Assembly (NCBI GenBank): GCA_900472785.1
Contig: UCJH01000082.1
Span: 1 to 35,457 of the forward strand
DNA: 35,457 nt
Source: Hyphomicrobiales bacterium
Lineage (GTDB): Bacteria > Pseudomonadota > Alphaproteobacteria > Rhizobiales > Rhizobiaceae
Direction of reading: 5' to 3'
The stretch's first letter is position 1. Each line of letters starts with the position of its first letter. Both the position numbers and the translations under genes were made by a program. Under the pieces are notes generated by a model. It saw nothing but the letters and a program-made list of their open reading frames with translations. It searched no databases and had not been told where the DNA came from. This document shows positions 17,954 through 26,533 of this stretch, in pieces.

Positions 17954-18625
17954 CTAGCGGCTCCAGGGCCAGCGCTTCTTCGGCCCCGGCTTTCGCGCCA
18001 TGCCCCATCCGAATTTCTTTTCTTCGCACGTATCGGTATAGCCGAGATGTGGAACGAGAACCTCGAAGACACGGCGAACGGCCGGCGTATCCAGCTCATC
18101 CTGGCTGTAGTTTGGAAACCACACGGCACGCGATGCGTCCCGTTTGACCTGCTCGGACGGCAGCCAGTCCATGTCGTCGAATATGATCCATCCGCCCGGC
18201 TTCAAAAGCATGTCGACCAGGAAAAATCCAAAGCCCGTCATGTCCCAGTTATGGCCTCCGTCATAGTAGCAGAGATCAAACTGGGGTCGCGGCGTTTTCA
18301 GGATTTGCCGCTGCAGTTCCCAGGTATAGGACCGCTCGCAGGTCAGTGGCGTGACGCGATGCGACAGGCCGACGCGGTCGAGGACGTCGGTCACATGCGG
18401 CGAGATATCGCCCGTTTTCAATCTGTCCACCGTCGTGACATGCCCCCTGCCGAGATCTTCGAGCGCGGCGGCAAAGTAGGCGGTGCCCTTGCCGTGATAG
18501 GTGCCGATCTCGAGAATATCAACAACATCATGCTCGACGATGAAGGCCCGCAGGAACTCGGCGCGGTCCCGCGTCATGTAGGGCAGTTTGGAATAGGCCT
18601 CGTCGATCGTCTCGAAACTCGTCAT
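17954..18625 (-). CDS. Class I SAM-dependent methyltransferase
   Basis: A 223-residue methyltransferase of the Methyltransf_24 type, a fold shared with O-methyltransferases and cephalosporin-hydroxylase-like proteins. Motif I is ILEIGTYHGKGT (about residues 37-48), motif II lies in HVTTVDRL, and FDLCYYDGGHNW followed by LLKPGGWIIFDDMDW forms the acidic/His active-site region. The basic Pro/Trp-rich tail ends KKRWPWSR. The ATG at 18625 has GAGG five bases upstream; an upstream TTG at 18637 is less likely. The substrate is unknown, and no biosynthetic neighbours suggest one. Confidence 0.85.
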   Translation of the reverse strand: MTSFETIDEAYSKLPYMTRDRAEFLRAFIVEHDVVDILEIGTYHGKGTAYFAAALEDLGRGHVTTVDRLKTGDISPHVTDVLDRVGLSHRVTPLTCERSYTWELQRQILKTPRPQFDLCYYDGGHNWDMTGFGFFLVDMLLKPGGWIIFDDMDWLPSEQVKRDASRAVWFPNYSQDELDTPAVRRVFEVLVPHLGYTDTCEEKKFGWGMARKPGPKKRWPWSR

Positions 18626-19009
18626 CACGCCTCGCAAAAACCGGCCGCGTCAGTCTGGACCAGATGACAGGAGGCCATTCCCGATCTTGGTTCAACCATG
18701 GACGTTGCGAGGGTGTCAATTCGCCGGCGTCGCGCCTGCGGGCACCGCGGTAGAGACAGATACGTCGCTCGGGAAGAGAGCGATGCCTCGAAAGCCTTTG
18801 GTCAAGGTGCCGTCCGGCACGATGCAAGGCCCATCTTTGACGAAAACAGCAAAGCTAAACGCGAAACACGCGTTTCCAGCGTCGGTTGTCATGAAACGGT
18901 GACGTCCTTCAACCATTTTCCCATGCGAGGCGCCAAGTGTGGAGTAGGCCCCTGACAGCATGATTTGCACGAACCGTCCCTGTCCCCCCGCCCGGCTCGG
19001 TTCATTTTA
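18626..19009. other. Stretch without a convincing gene
   Basis: Between the methyltransferase start and the terminator at 19010 I find no gene I trust. A - strand frame (18716-18970, 84 codons) has only moderately GC-rich third positions, no ribosome site at its ATG and no recognisable family. An internal ATG near 18890 is its best alternative start. Two + strand frames (18687-18902 and 18698-18955) look like shadows. A + strand small RNA ending at the terminator is possible. Confidence 0.4.
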
Positions 19010-19037
19010 GGCCGGCTTCTGCCGGCCATTTTTTTTC
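19010..19037 (+). terminator. Orphan rho-independent terminator on + strand
   Basis: GGCCGGC (19010-19016), loop TTCT, GCCGGCC (19021-19027), then A and eight T residues form a textbook intrinsic terminator. The T-run is on the + strand, yet both neighbouring genes run on the - strand. On the - strand the stem is followed by TAAAATG, a poor U-tract, so ampC would be terminated less well. Confidence 0.85.
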
Positions 19038-19052
19038 CAATCTGTTTGTTTC

Positions 19053-20210
19053 TCAGCGGGATTGGTCTATCGCCGTCAAAATGCTGTAGGCCGCCGCCAC
19101 GCGCTCAGGGTTCGGGTAGGATTTATTGGCCAGCATGACGATACCCATCCGCTTTCCCGGAACAAAGGCGACGTAAGCGCCGAAGCCGCCGGTCGATCCC
19201 GTCTTGTTGACGAGCACGTCCTTCTGCGGCGATTGCGGCGGATCAAGCCTTTCCACTTGATGCGGATTCAGCGCCATGTCCGGTGAATTGCCGGCCAGAA
19301 GCACCTTCATGTTGGCCGGATAGGGATAGATTTCCCAGCCCAGCCCCTGCGTCATCCCTTTCACCCGGTAGTATCCGGTCTGCGTCAGAGCGACGGCGCG
19401 CTGCATGGGCTCAGGCAGTGCCGCGCTGTCGATACCGGCATCGACAAACCGGATCAGGTCGGCCGAGCTTGTCTTGACGCCATAGGCCTCGGTATCGAAC
19501 ATGCCGGGCGTCACCCGCACGGGCTTGTCCTTTTTCGTATAGCCGTAAGCATAATTGCCCATTTCGCTTTCAGGCACCGTGACATAGGTATGGCTGAGGC
19601 CGAACGCCGGAAAAATCTCCTGCTCCAGCAATCCCTTCATCGGTCTGCCGAGGCTTTGCGCGGCGAGATAGCCGAAAAGGCCGATGCTGGGGTTCGAATA
19701 GAGCCGATGCGTTCCGGGATCGAAGTTTGGACGCCAGTTCCGGAAGTATTGAATCATCGCATCCTGATCGGTAACGTCATCCGGAAACTGCAGCGGCAGC
19801 CCGCCGGCCGCATAGGTTCCAAGGTCGAGAAGGCTGACCTCGTCCAAGCTGCTGCCCTTCAGGGCCGGAAGAAAGAGGCTGGCCTTATCGTTGAAGGACA
19901 GCTTTCCCTGCACCTGCGCATAGGCGCCGACAGTCGCGGTGAAGGTCTTGCTGACCGAGCCGATCTCAAAGATCGTTGTCTCGCTGACCTTCCGGCCGTC
20001 CTTTTTGGAAGCAAGCCCGAAATTGAAGAAATGGTGCTCGCCGTCGATCGTTACCGCCACAGCCATGCCGGGGATTTTATGGTCCTTCATCAGCGGAATA
20101 ACCGTCCGTTCCACGACGGTTGCCAGTGCCGCGCCGCCATCGTCGGCTTGGGCCGAGCCGGCAAGCGTGGCGGCTGCAAGAAACAGGGTTTTCGGAAGCG
20201 TCATCGTCAT
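19053..20210 (-). CDS. ampC: Class C beta-lactamase (AmpC)
   Basis: A 385-residue periplasmic serine beta-lactamase with a Sec signal peptide (about residues 1-22, cleavage likely after SAQA). Active-site motifs are intact: S85-V-S-K88, Y171-S-N173 and K336-T-G338. Length matches AmpC enzymes, though the sequence also resembles D,D-peptidases of the same fold; intact YSN plus KTG and the divergent LysR gene favour a true AmpC. The region around residues 130-150 (LDLGTYAAGGLPLQFPDD) is AmpC-like. Expression is likely controlled by the divergent LysR protein from the shared 183-base spacer. It is chromosomal, with no mobile element around it. Confidence 0.93.
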   Translation of the reverse strand: MTMTLPKTLFLAAATLAGSAQADDGGAALATVVERTVIPLMKDHKIPGMAVAVTIDGEHHFFNFGLASKKDGRKVSETTIFEIGSVSKTFTATVGAYAQVQGKLSFNDKASLFLPALKGSSLDEVSLLDLGTYAAGGLPLQFPDDVTDQDAMIQYFRNWRPNFDPGTHRLYSNPSIGLFGYLAAQSLGRPMKGLLEQEIFPAFGLSHTYVTVPESEMGNYAYGYTKKDKPVRVTPGMFDTEAYGVKTSSADLIRFVDAGIDSAALPEPMQRAVALTQTGYYRVKGMTQGLGWEIYPYPANMKVLLAGNSPDMALNPHQVERLDPPQSPQKDVLVNKTGSTGGFGAYVAFVPGKRMGIVMLANKSYPNPERVAAAYSILTAIDQSR

Positions 20211-20264
20211 GCCTGATGAAATCCTCGTGTTGGGAGCCGGTTTCCCGGTTGTCCGGGATGGGAA

Positions 20265-20275
20265 GAGACGGTCTC
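20265..20275. promoter_or_regulatory. Palindrome in the ampC-lysR divergent promoter, candidate operator
   Basis: GAGAC-G-GTCTC is a perfect 11-base inverted repeat in the 183-base spacer between ampC (start 20210) and the LysR gene (start 20394). LysR proteins bind dyads with a T-N11-A core, and this one does not obviously match, so assignment is only positional. Confidence 0.25.
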
Positions 20276-20393
20276 ACATCGCCGATTGCCGGCACGTGCA
20301 CATCTTCGGGCGGGACTATGGGCCGCGCTTACTCCCTGGACAAACGATCAATTCTGGGATCAGACATGAGAAAAACTTGGCCTTGGAAACCCG

Positions 20394-21269
20394 ATGGACA
20401 TTTCACAACTGCCGCTGAATGCGCTCCGCGCCTTCGAAGCCTCCGCCCGCCACACCAGCTTCACCCGCGCCGGCCTGGAACTGCGGGTGACGCAGACGGC
20501 GATCAGCCACCAGGTGAAATCTCTGGAGGAGGTGCTGGGCGTTACCCTGTTCAAACGCCTGCCGCGTGGCTTGACGCTGACGGATGAGGGGCAGGCCCTG
20601 CTGCCGGTGCTGACCGATGCCTTTCAACGGATGAGCACCACGCTAAGCCAGTTCGAGGAGGGCAATTTCCACGAGATACTCACGCTTGGTGTCGTCGGCA
20701 CCTTCGCCATCGGCTGGCTTTTACCGCGGTTGCCCGCCTTTAAGGCGCAGCATCCCCATGTCGATCTGCGTCTCAAGACCAACAACAATCGCTCAGACAT
20801 CCTTATTGACGGGTTGGATTTCTTCATCCGCTTTGGAGACGGTGCATGGCATGGCACGGAGGCGGTCCATCTGATGGAAGCGCCGCTGTCGGCCGTCTGT
20901 GCGCCTGCGATTGCCGCTGTCCTGCAATCCCCGGCGGACCTTGCGCAGGTCGAGCTCTTGCGGTCCTATCGGCTCGACGAGTGGTCGCTCTGGTTCAGGG
21001 CGGCCGGCATGGACCCGCCGGGCCGACGCGGCTGGATGTTCGATTCGTCCCTGACGCTGGTCGAGGCCGCCGCCCGCGGCGTTGGCGCAGCGCTTGTACC
21101 TGTCGCCATGTTTCGCCACGATCTGGAAGGCGGCCGTATCGTCCAGCCCTTCCCCATCACGGCGCTGACCGGAAGCTATTGGCTGACGCGGCTGAAATCA
21201 CGCGGCGAAACCGCCTCTATGAAAGCCTTTCGCCGCTGGCTCGTCGCCGAAATAAATAGGTTGCCCTAG
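20394..21269 (+). CDS. LysR family regulator, AmpR-like
   Basis: A 291-residue LysR-type regulator. The N-terminal winged helix (residues 1-62) reads LPLNALRAFEASARHTSFTRAG and VTQTAISHQVKSLEE, closely resembling AmpR and GcvA. The C-terminal periplasmic-binding-like effector domain spans about residues 92-291. Divergent placement next to ampC is the classic ampR-ampC organisation, in which AmpR senses muropeptides (anhydro-MurNAc peptides versus UDP-MurNAc-pentapeptide) and switches ampC on. I infer that role from position and sequence type; induction is not shown. Its stop overlaps the stop of the convergent extensin-like gene by four bases. Confidence 0.9.
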   Translation: MDISQLPLNALRAFEASARHTSFTRAGLELRVTQTAISHQVKSLEEVLGVTLFKRLPRGLTLTDEGQALLPVLTDAFQRMSTTLSQFEEGNFHEILTLGVVGTFAIGWLLPRLPAFKAQHPHVDLRLKTNNNRSDILIDGLDFFIRFGDGAWHGTEAVHLMEAPLSAVCAPAIAAVLQSPADLAQVELLRSYRLDEWSLWFRAAGMDPPGRRGWMFDSSLTLVEAAARGVGAALVPVAMFRHDLEGGRIVQPFPITALTGSYWLTRLKSRGETASMKAFRRWLVAEINRLP

Positions 21270-22564
21270 TCGCAATGGCGATAGCCGGACTTGCGGGCCC
21301 GCAGGTCGAAGTGGAAATGATCCTTGTGCTGCGGATCGCTGCCTGGACCAAGCACAGTATTGAAATACTTGCAGCTATCGTTGCGCACCGCCTTCAACAA
21401 TCCCTTCTCGCGGAAGGCGAAGAAGCCGGGCTTGCGCACATCGATTTCCTTGCCCGACTTCAGCACGAACTTGCCGACGTCGATGGCATTGCCACGGGCA
21501 TGTTCAGACATCGGGTTGCCGCGCTTGGAATTCATCGTCCGGCAGGAATAGCCGCCGAGCGGCTTGATCGTCTTGATGCCGGAAAGATACCGATAGCGCG
21601 CCGAGGGCGCGAGTTCGTTCTTCACCCATTTGGCAAAAGCTTCCGTCACCTGGCAGTTGAGCTTGACCGACGGCTTGATGTCGATTCCACCGGAAAGCCC
21701 GGTCAGTTCGATGGGATAGTCGATCCCGCAGGAGCGGCCCTTGGCGATCCGCGCCACATCCTCGAACTCGACGCCCAGCTTCTTCAGCCGGTTTCGGCAG
21801 GAAATCTCCGAAGACGGCATCCGCCCGGTAAAATCCGGCTCCGGGTCGGACAGCGGATTGTCGGTGCGCGGCAGAAAAGCCACTTGCTGCTCTTCCTGTT
21901 GTTGCTGCTTCTGCAGCATGACCCGTTGCTGCTGCTCCAGGAACTGGGCCTTCTTCGCCTCTTCCGCCGCGATCTGCTGCTCGGTCAGCGGCGGCAGGTC
22001 GGGGTCGTATCCCGGATCGGCGGAAGCCTGCATGACGGCGGAGCCGCCGAGCTGCTGCACCTGATCCTCGCCGATGCCGCCGACCACCGGCTGGCTGGCA
22101 TTGCCCTCGGCGATCTCGACGCTCTGCTCCTGTGCCAACCCCACCACCGGGGCGGCGGCCTGATCGACGCCGAGCATCGCATCCATGTTGACCCCTTCGG
22201 AAGGCACGGTCATCGGCTGGACGCTTGCCATATCCGCGGACTGTCCATTGGATGGATCCGGCTCGCTGTCGATCATCGGCAACCGGCGCTGCTGCGCAAC
22301 CGGCTGCTGCATCATGCCACCTCCGGCATCGGCCGGCGCCGTATCCTCGGAATTTTCGCTGAATGTGCTGATCGGCCCCTCGTTCACCGGGTAGGCCTGC
22401 AGCGTATTGTCCTCGCGCCTGTCACGCCGGGGCTCGATGGCGCTGACGCTGGTGGTGTCGTCGATCCGCGCCGACGGCGCCAGGCCATCGGTCGAACAGG
22501 TGGCAAGCGACAGCGACAGGATCAATATCCCGACGGGCCGATGGACAGAAAACAGATACGCCAT
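21266..22564 (-). CDS. Extensin family protein, probable lipoprotein
   Basis: About 432 residues with an extensin-like_C domain in the last 200. The N-terminus (HRPVGILILSLSLATCS) is a signal sequence with a possible lipobox, although Thr at -1 is unusual. A long low-complexity middle, rich in Gln, Ala, Asp and Pro, includes a Gln/Lys coiled stretch (around bases 21880-21960). The C-terminal domain has GGYSCRTMN, SEHARGNAIDVGKF and HKDHFHFDLR, with His/Asp positions like those of M15-type zinc D,D-peptidases, suggesting a cell-wall role. Cysteines in the domain may pair in the periplasm. The frame is open to 22684; I chose the ATG giving a normal signal peptide. The start is uncertain by up to 40 codons. 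Confidence 0.82.
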   Translation of the reverse strand: MAYLFSVHRPVGILILSLSLATCSTDGLAPSARIDDTTSVSAIEPRRDRREDNTLQAYPVNEGPISTFSENSEDTAPADAGGGMMQQPVAQQRRLPMIDSEPDPSNGQSADMASVQPMTVPSEGVNMDAMLGVDQAAAPVVGLAQEQSVEIAEGNASQPVVGGIGEDQVQQLGGSAVMQASADPGYDPDLPPLTEQQIAAEEAKKAQFLEQQQRVMLQKQQQQEEQQVAFLPRTDNPLSDPEPDFTGRMPSSEISCRNRLKKLGVEFEDVARIAKGRSCGIDYPIELTGLSGGIDIKPSVKLNCQVTEAFAKWVKNELAPSARYRYLSGIKTIKPLGGYSCRTMNSKRGNPMSEHARGNAIDVGKFVLKSGKEIDVRKPGFFAFREKGLLKAVRNDSCKYFNTVLGPGSDPQHKDHFHFDLRARKSGYRHCD

Positions 22565-22793
22565 ACTCTTCACGCCTTCGTCCACGCCGACACGTTCCCG
22601 CATCGCGACCCCCCGGCCATTTCCGACCGTGCCGCCTGTTCCTGTCGGAAGGCGGGCACGATCCGCAGAAAGCCGGATTTTCAAGGCATTTTATGCAAAC
22701 AGGGTAAATGAAGCCTTTCGCGCAACACCCAACTCTTGCGGGGTTGCGGGAAGAATGTCCGGCAACATGGGCGCCGGACCTGTGCCCGTCACC

Positions 22794-23240
22794 TCAAAGG
22801 CATTCGCCACGGCCGATGACGCGAAATCCGTCCGCCTCGGCCGTGCAGGCGTTTGGAAAGGTCTGCTCGCGTCGGCCGCGGCGTGCACAGACCGGATCGA
22901 ATTCCCGCGTGCACATCTGCGGCCGGCCGGCCGTCGGATCCTCGTCCTCCGGCCGTTCTTCATCCGGGCGTCCGTGATCGGGCCGGCCGTCACGGCGGCA
23001 TTCGCCACGCCCGATGACGACGAAACCATCGACCCTTGCGTGGCAGGCGTTTGGGAAGGTCTGGCGCCGCCGCCCGCGCTCCCCGCACACTGGGGCATAT
23101 TCCATGGTGCACATCTGCGGCAGCGACGGTTCCGGCCGGGGGCGCGGCTCGTCGGCCACGACGGTACAGGCAGACAACGCGCCGAGCGACAGCATGAAAA
23201 CGGCTGCCGCGCGGGCAGCGGGGTGTCGAGTTGCGATCAT
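22794..23240 (-). CDS. Lipoprotein with two Kazal-type serine protease inhibitor domains
   Basis: 148 residues. A signal peptide with lipobox LSA-C25 implies attachment to the membrane. Two Kazal-like domains follow, separated by an Arg/Asp/Glu/Pro linker (residues 82-108). Domain 1 cysteines are C44, C52, C66 and C81; domain 2 cysteines are C110, C118, C132 and C147. Spacing is identical (7, 13 and 14 residues). The cores CTMEYAPVC and CTREFDPVC align with the reactive loop of ovomucoid-type inhibitors, placing Met46 and Arg112 at P1. Each domain has four of the six classic cysteines. The ATG at 23240 follows GGAGGA at good spacing. It probably blocks external or periplasmic proteases; the target is unknown. 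Confidence 0.88.
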   Translation of the reverse strand: MIATRHPAARAAAVFMLSLGALSACTVVADEPRPRPEPSLPQMCTMEYAPVCGERGRRRQTFPNACHARVDGFVVIGRGECRRDGRPDHGRPDEERPEDEDPTAGRPQMCTREFDPVCARRGRREQTFPNACTAEADGFRVIGRGECL

Positions 23241-23342
23241 CGGAAACTCCTCCACGAGACGACGGACAGCCAGAGTTTTGCGGCCGCAGCCTCAGGCATC
23301 GCATGATTTCGATCGATTAGGAAACCATCCATCACGGAAAAT

Positions 23343-23366
23343 GCCCGCGTTCTTGCGAACGCGGGC
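23343..23366 (-). terminator. Terminator of the chemoreceptor gene
   Basis: GCCCGCGTTC (23343-23352), loop TTGC, GAACGCGGGC (23357-23366) form a perfect 10-bp stem. Read on the - strand, the stem is followed by ATTTTCC. It sits about 30 bases past the chemoreceptor stop (23395) and upstream of the Kazal gene start, so it separates the two transcripts. Confidence 0.75.
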
Positions 23367-23394
23367 CAGCGTCACGGGCACAATGCTTGTTCGA

Positions 23395-25209
23395 TCAGGC
23401 GGCCCTGCCATAGCCCGCCGACCGCGAATCTCCGGTCAGGCGGAATGTCTGCAACAATGATTTCAACTCGCGGCTCTCCTGCGCCAGCGTCTGGCTGGCG
23501 GCTGTGGTCTCCTCGACCATCGCCGCGTTCTGCTGCGTCATCTGGTCCATGCTGTTGACGGCCGTGTTGACCTCGGCGAGGCCGGTCGCCTGCTCGCGGG
23601 CCGCCGTGGCGATGGATGCGACGGTATCGTTGACGCGGTTGACCAGCGCCTCGATCTCGCTCAGCGCCTCGCCCGTCGAGCGCACCAGCGTCACGCCGGT
23701 CTCGACTTCGTTGGCGGAGGTCCGGATGAGGTCCTTGATCTCCTTGGCGGCTGAAGCCGAGCGCTGCGCCAGTTCGCGGACTTCCTGCGCGACCACGGCA
23801 AAGCCACGGCCCGCTTCGCCTGCACGGGCTGCCTCGACGCCGGCATTGAGCGCCAGAAGGTTTGTCTGGAAAGCGATCTCGTCGATGACGCCGATGATCT
23901 GGCTGATCCGGCTCGACGATCCCTCGATCCGGCTCATCGCGGCGATCGCGTTGCGGACGATGTCGCCGGACTTGGCGGCGCTGCCCTTGGTCTCGTTGAC
24001 CATTTCACGCGCCTCGGCGGCACGATCGGACGCATTCTTGACCGTCGAGGTGATCTCGTCGAGGGCGGCGGCCGTCTCCTCGAGCGCCGCGGCCTGCTGT
24101 TCCGTCCGGCGCGACAGGTTGTTGGCCGCCTCGGAAATATCGCCGGCGCTTTCGAAGACGACTTCCGTCGATTGCGAAATCGACTGGATGACGCCACGCA
24201 GCGCCGTGACCGCGGTGTTGAAGTCGTCGCGCAGCTTGGCATATTCCGGCGAGATCCGGCTGATTTCCGCGGTCAGGTCGCCGCGGGCCAGTTGCTCGAG
24301 CGCGCTGCCGACTGTTGCCATAGCGTCGGCCTGCGCCTGCGCACCCGATTGCATGCGCTGCTCGTTGCCGCGCCGCTCGCTGTCGATACGCTCCTGCTGT
24401 TCGGCTTCGCGGGCACGCATATCCACGCGCTCCTTGACCGAGTCGCGCAACACCAGCAAAACGCCGGCCATCTGGCCGATCTCATCCTTGCGGTCGGTTT
24501 CCGGAACATCGCCGGAAACATCCTCGTCGGCGATGGAACGCATTGAGGCCTTGAGGCGCTCGATCGGCGAAACGACGCTGCGAACGATGGCAAAGGCGGC
24601 AAGCAGGATGATCAGGGCGGCGGCAGAGCAGATGACGGCAACCTGGATCAAGCCTTCGCGGAACATGGCGGCAAGGTCATCCGCATAGACGCCGGTGCCG
24701 ACGACCCATCCCCAGGGCTGGAAGCCCGCGACATGGGAGTATTTCAGCACAGGCTCCTCGGCGCCGGGCTTTGGCCAGTAGTAGTCGACGAAGCCCTTGC
24801 CGTGCGCCTTGACCGTATTGACGAACTCGACGAACAGGTGCTTGCCGTTCGGATCCTTGTTCTCGGTCAGGTCCGTGCCGTTGAGCGCCGGCTTCACCGG
24901 ATGCATCACCATCTTCGGATGCATGTCGTTGATCCAGAAATAGCCGCTGCCCTGGTAGCGCATCGCGCTGATGGCCTCGATGGCGCGCGCCTGCGCATCC
25001 TCGTGGCTCAGCGTCCCGGCCTGCTCCTGCTTGTAATAGGATTCGAACACCGTGATGGCGTTTTCGTTCATGGCCTCGAGCATGGCCTTGCGCTGGGCCA
25101 CCAGCTTGTCCTGCTCCTGGAAAAGCCCGAGCGTCATGACGGCGGCCATCGTCACCAATGCCAGTCCGACAAGCGCGTACAGGCGCACCGAAATACGAAA
25201 ATGCTTCAC
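23395..25209 (-). CDS. Methyl-accepting chemotaxis protein with sCache domain
   Basis: A 604-residue transmembrane chemoreceptor. Helix 1 (about residues 8-28) precedes a periplasmic single-Cache domain ([22 protein letters not shown] … [13 protein letters not shown] … [15 protein letters not shown] end). Helix 2 (about 185-207), a HAMP region starting VVSPIERL, a second HAMP-like linker and the cytoplasmic signalling hairpin follow. The hairpin tip [22 protein letters not shown] contacts CheA/CheW. There is no C-terminal pentapeptide for CheR. A GTG start at 25209 with GGGGAGTT upstream fits best; 18 earlier codons are not conserved-looking. sCache receptors often sense small organic acids, but the ligand is not predictable here. 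No che genes are adjacent. Confidence 0.94.
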   Translation of the reverse strand: MKHFRISVRLYALVGLALVTMAAVMTLGLFQEQDKLVAQRKAMLEAMNENAITVFESYYKQEQAGTLSHEDAQARAIEAISAMRYQGSGYFWINDMHPKMVMHPVKPALNGTDLTENKDPNGKHLFVEFVNTVKAHGKGFVDYYWPKPGAEEPVLKYSHVAGFQPWGWVVGTGVYADDLAAMFREGLIQVAVICSAAALIILLAAFAIVRSVVSPIERLKASMRSIADEDVSGDVPETDRKDEIGQMAGVLLVLRDSVKERVDMRAREAEQQERIDSERRGNEQRMQSGAQAQADAMATVGSALEQLARGDLTAEISRISPEYAKLRDDFNTAVTALRGVIQSISQSTEVVFESAGDISEAANNLSRRTEQQAAALEETAAALDEITSTVKNASDRAAEAREMVNETKGSAAKSGDIVRNAIAAMSRIEGSSSRISQIIGVIDEIAFQTNLLALNAGVEAARAGEAGRGFAVVAQEVRELAQRSASAAKEIKDLIRTSANEVETGVTLVRSTGEALSEIEALVNRVNDTVASIATAAREQATGLAEVNTAVNSMDQMTQQNAAMVEETTAASQTLAQESRELKSLLQTFRLTGDSRSAGYGRAA

Positions 25210-25405
25210 GCGTACAACTCCCCGATATTGTGACCGCCAACAATAAGGCAGGCCATTTTCCAATCCCCTAACAAAGCATCCTTAAAAGTGAGGGTTTTGT
25301 ATTGACGTTTCCTTAAGCAAAACACCCGGTTCGCACCGGTGAAAACGCTTTGAGACGTCTCCGCCATCCGCTAAACCGGAATGGAACCGATGATGGGGAG
25401 AGACA

Positions 25406-25792
25406 ATGGGCGACAGGACAAGACCGCAGGGCGACCTGACATTGCGCACGCTGGCGATGCCGGCCGATGCCAACGCTGCCGGCGATATCTTCGGCGGCTG
25501 GGTCATGGCGCAGATGGACCTGTCCTGCGGCATCCGCGCTGCCGAGCGCGCCCGCGGCCGCGTCGTCACCGCCGCCGTCAAGGAGATGGCCTTCGAAATG
25601 CCGGTCAAGATCGGCGATACGCTGTGCATCTATACCGATGTCACCAAAGTCGGCCGCACCTCCATGACGCTGAAGGTAGAGGCCTGGGCGCAGCGCTACC
25701 TGTCGGACCGCATGGACAAGGTCACCGACGCGCTGTTCGTCATGGTGGCGTTGGACGAGAACGGCCATCCGAAACCTGTGCCTGCGGAATAG
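25406..25792 (+). CDS. Acyl-CoA thioesterase (YciA-like hotdog fold)
   Basis: A 128-residue cytoplasmic hotdog-fold thioesterase hydrolysing acyl-CoA to free acid and CoA. The family signature MPADANAAGDIFGGWVMAQMDL (residues 18-39 region) contains the catalytic Asp (GDIFGG) and is followed by VVTAAVKEMAFEMPVKIGD, as in YciA. Length is normal. The start has GGGGAGAG just upstream. It is divergent from the chemoreceptor gene across about 195 bases. Physiological acyl chain length is not evident from sequence. Confidence 0.93.
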   Translation: MGDRTRPQGDLTLRTLAMPADANAAGDIFGGWVMAQMDLSCGIRAAERARGRVVTAAVKEMAFEMPVKIGDTLCIYTDVTKVGRTSMTLKVEAWAQRYLSDRMDKVTDALFVMVALDENGHPKPVPAE

Positions 25793-26049
25793 CGGCTGCG
25801 CGACCCCTGACTGCGGTTGCCATCGAAAACGCGGAAACCGGTGCGCAGCAGGCAGTTTGGAAAATTATTCCGACCCCGCGCCTACTGTTAAAATAAATAA
25901 ACTCTATAAAATTACTTATCTTTATTATGCTGACCCTGTTCCGAACGGGCACACCGACCCACGAACGGCAAGCAGCCGACATCTTTGCAGCGGCTGGCAA
26001 GCCTGTGGCGGCGAACCCTCGGAACGCTGACGCAAACGGAGCAAACCCA

Positions 26050-26256
26050 ATGTCCGTCATTACCCTCCCTCAATCTGTCGCCACTCGCGGAGCGATCAAG
26101 GAAACGGCCGAAGCCCGCGCCTTCCGCGAAACCACGCCGGCGCAGTGGTTCCCCTACGCGACGGCGGCGCCGGGGAAACCTGAAACACCCAAGATCACCC
26201 TCGCCGTCCGCAACCTGCGGCAGCAGCACACGGCCTTGTCCTCCAAGCGATCATGA
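26050..26256 (+). CDS. Small hypothetical protein
   Basis: A 68-residue protein I do not recognise. The codons from the ATG at 26050 have strongly GC-rich third positions, like neighbouring real genes. GGAG stands about nine bases before the start, and the roughly 255-base spacer upstream is markedly AT-rich (25860-25930), as expected for a promoter. The protein is hydrophilic, has no signal peptide, helix pair or cysteines, and has a central RETTPAQWFPYATAAPGKPE segment. A longer in-frame start at 25927 lies in the AT-rich part and is unlikely. Confidence 0.6.
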   Translation: MSVITLPQSVATRGAIKETAEARAFRETTPAQWFPYATAAPGKPETPKITLAVRNLRQQHTALSSKRS

Positions 26257-26283
26257 AAACGATCGTCGTCTCCCGCCTCGATT

Positions 26284-26298
26284 AAACCCGCAGGGTTT
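26284..26298 (+). terminator. Short hairpin after the small orphan gene
   Basis: AAACCC-GCA-GGGTTT is a perfect 6-bp hairpin 27 bases after the stop at 26256, with no following T-run. It is only a weak candidate terminator. Confidence 0.3.
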
Positions 26299-26494
26299 CA
26301 AGGCAAGATTTCGCTGCGGCTGTGCGCTCACATGGATTGACCGCGTCAGGCCGCTCAACGCGTGACTGCCCCCAAGTCATAGAATTGTCGTTTGAACGAA
26401 GGCGGCAACGGAAGCGGCAAAAACGCCGTCGCGGTGTTGCGCTGTGGCAGCGCAAGCTTCATTCCGATCATATCGGCGTATTCAACTAAGCCTT

Positions 26495-26518
26495 ACTGCG
26501 GAAGTACCATTCCGCAGT
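26495..26518 (-). terminator. Hairpin downstream of the DUF486 gene
   Basis: ACTGCGGAA (26495-26503), loop GTACCA, TTCCGCAGT (26510-26518) form a perfect 9-bp stem 15 bases past the stop of the - strand gene at 26534. There is little T-run on either side, so it may stabilise the 3' end rather than terminate efficiently. Confidence 0.45.
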
Positions 26519-26533
26519 CGATCGCAAGCGCTT

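Noticed and set aside
21275-22711. 478-codon + strand frame opposite the extensin-like gene
   Set aside because: It is a shadow: the - strand frame has clear extensin_C motifs and a signal sequence, while this one has neither start signal nor domain.
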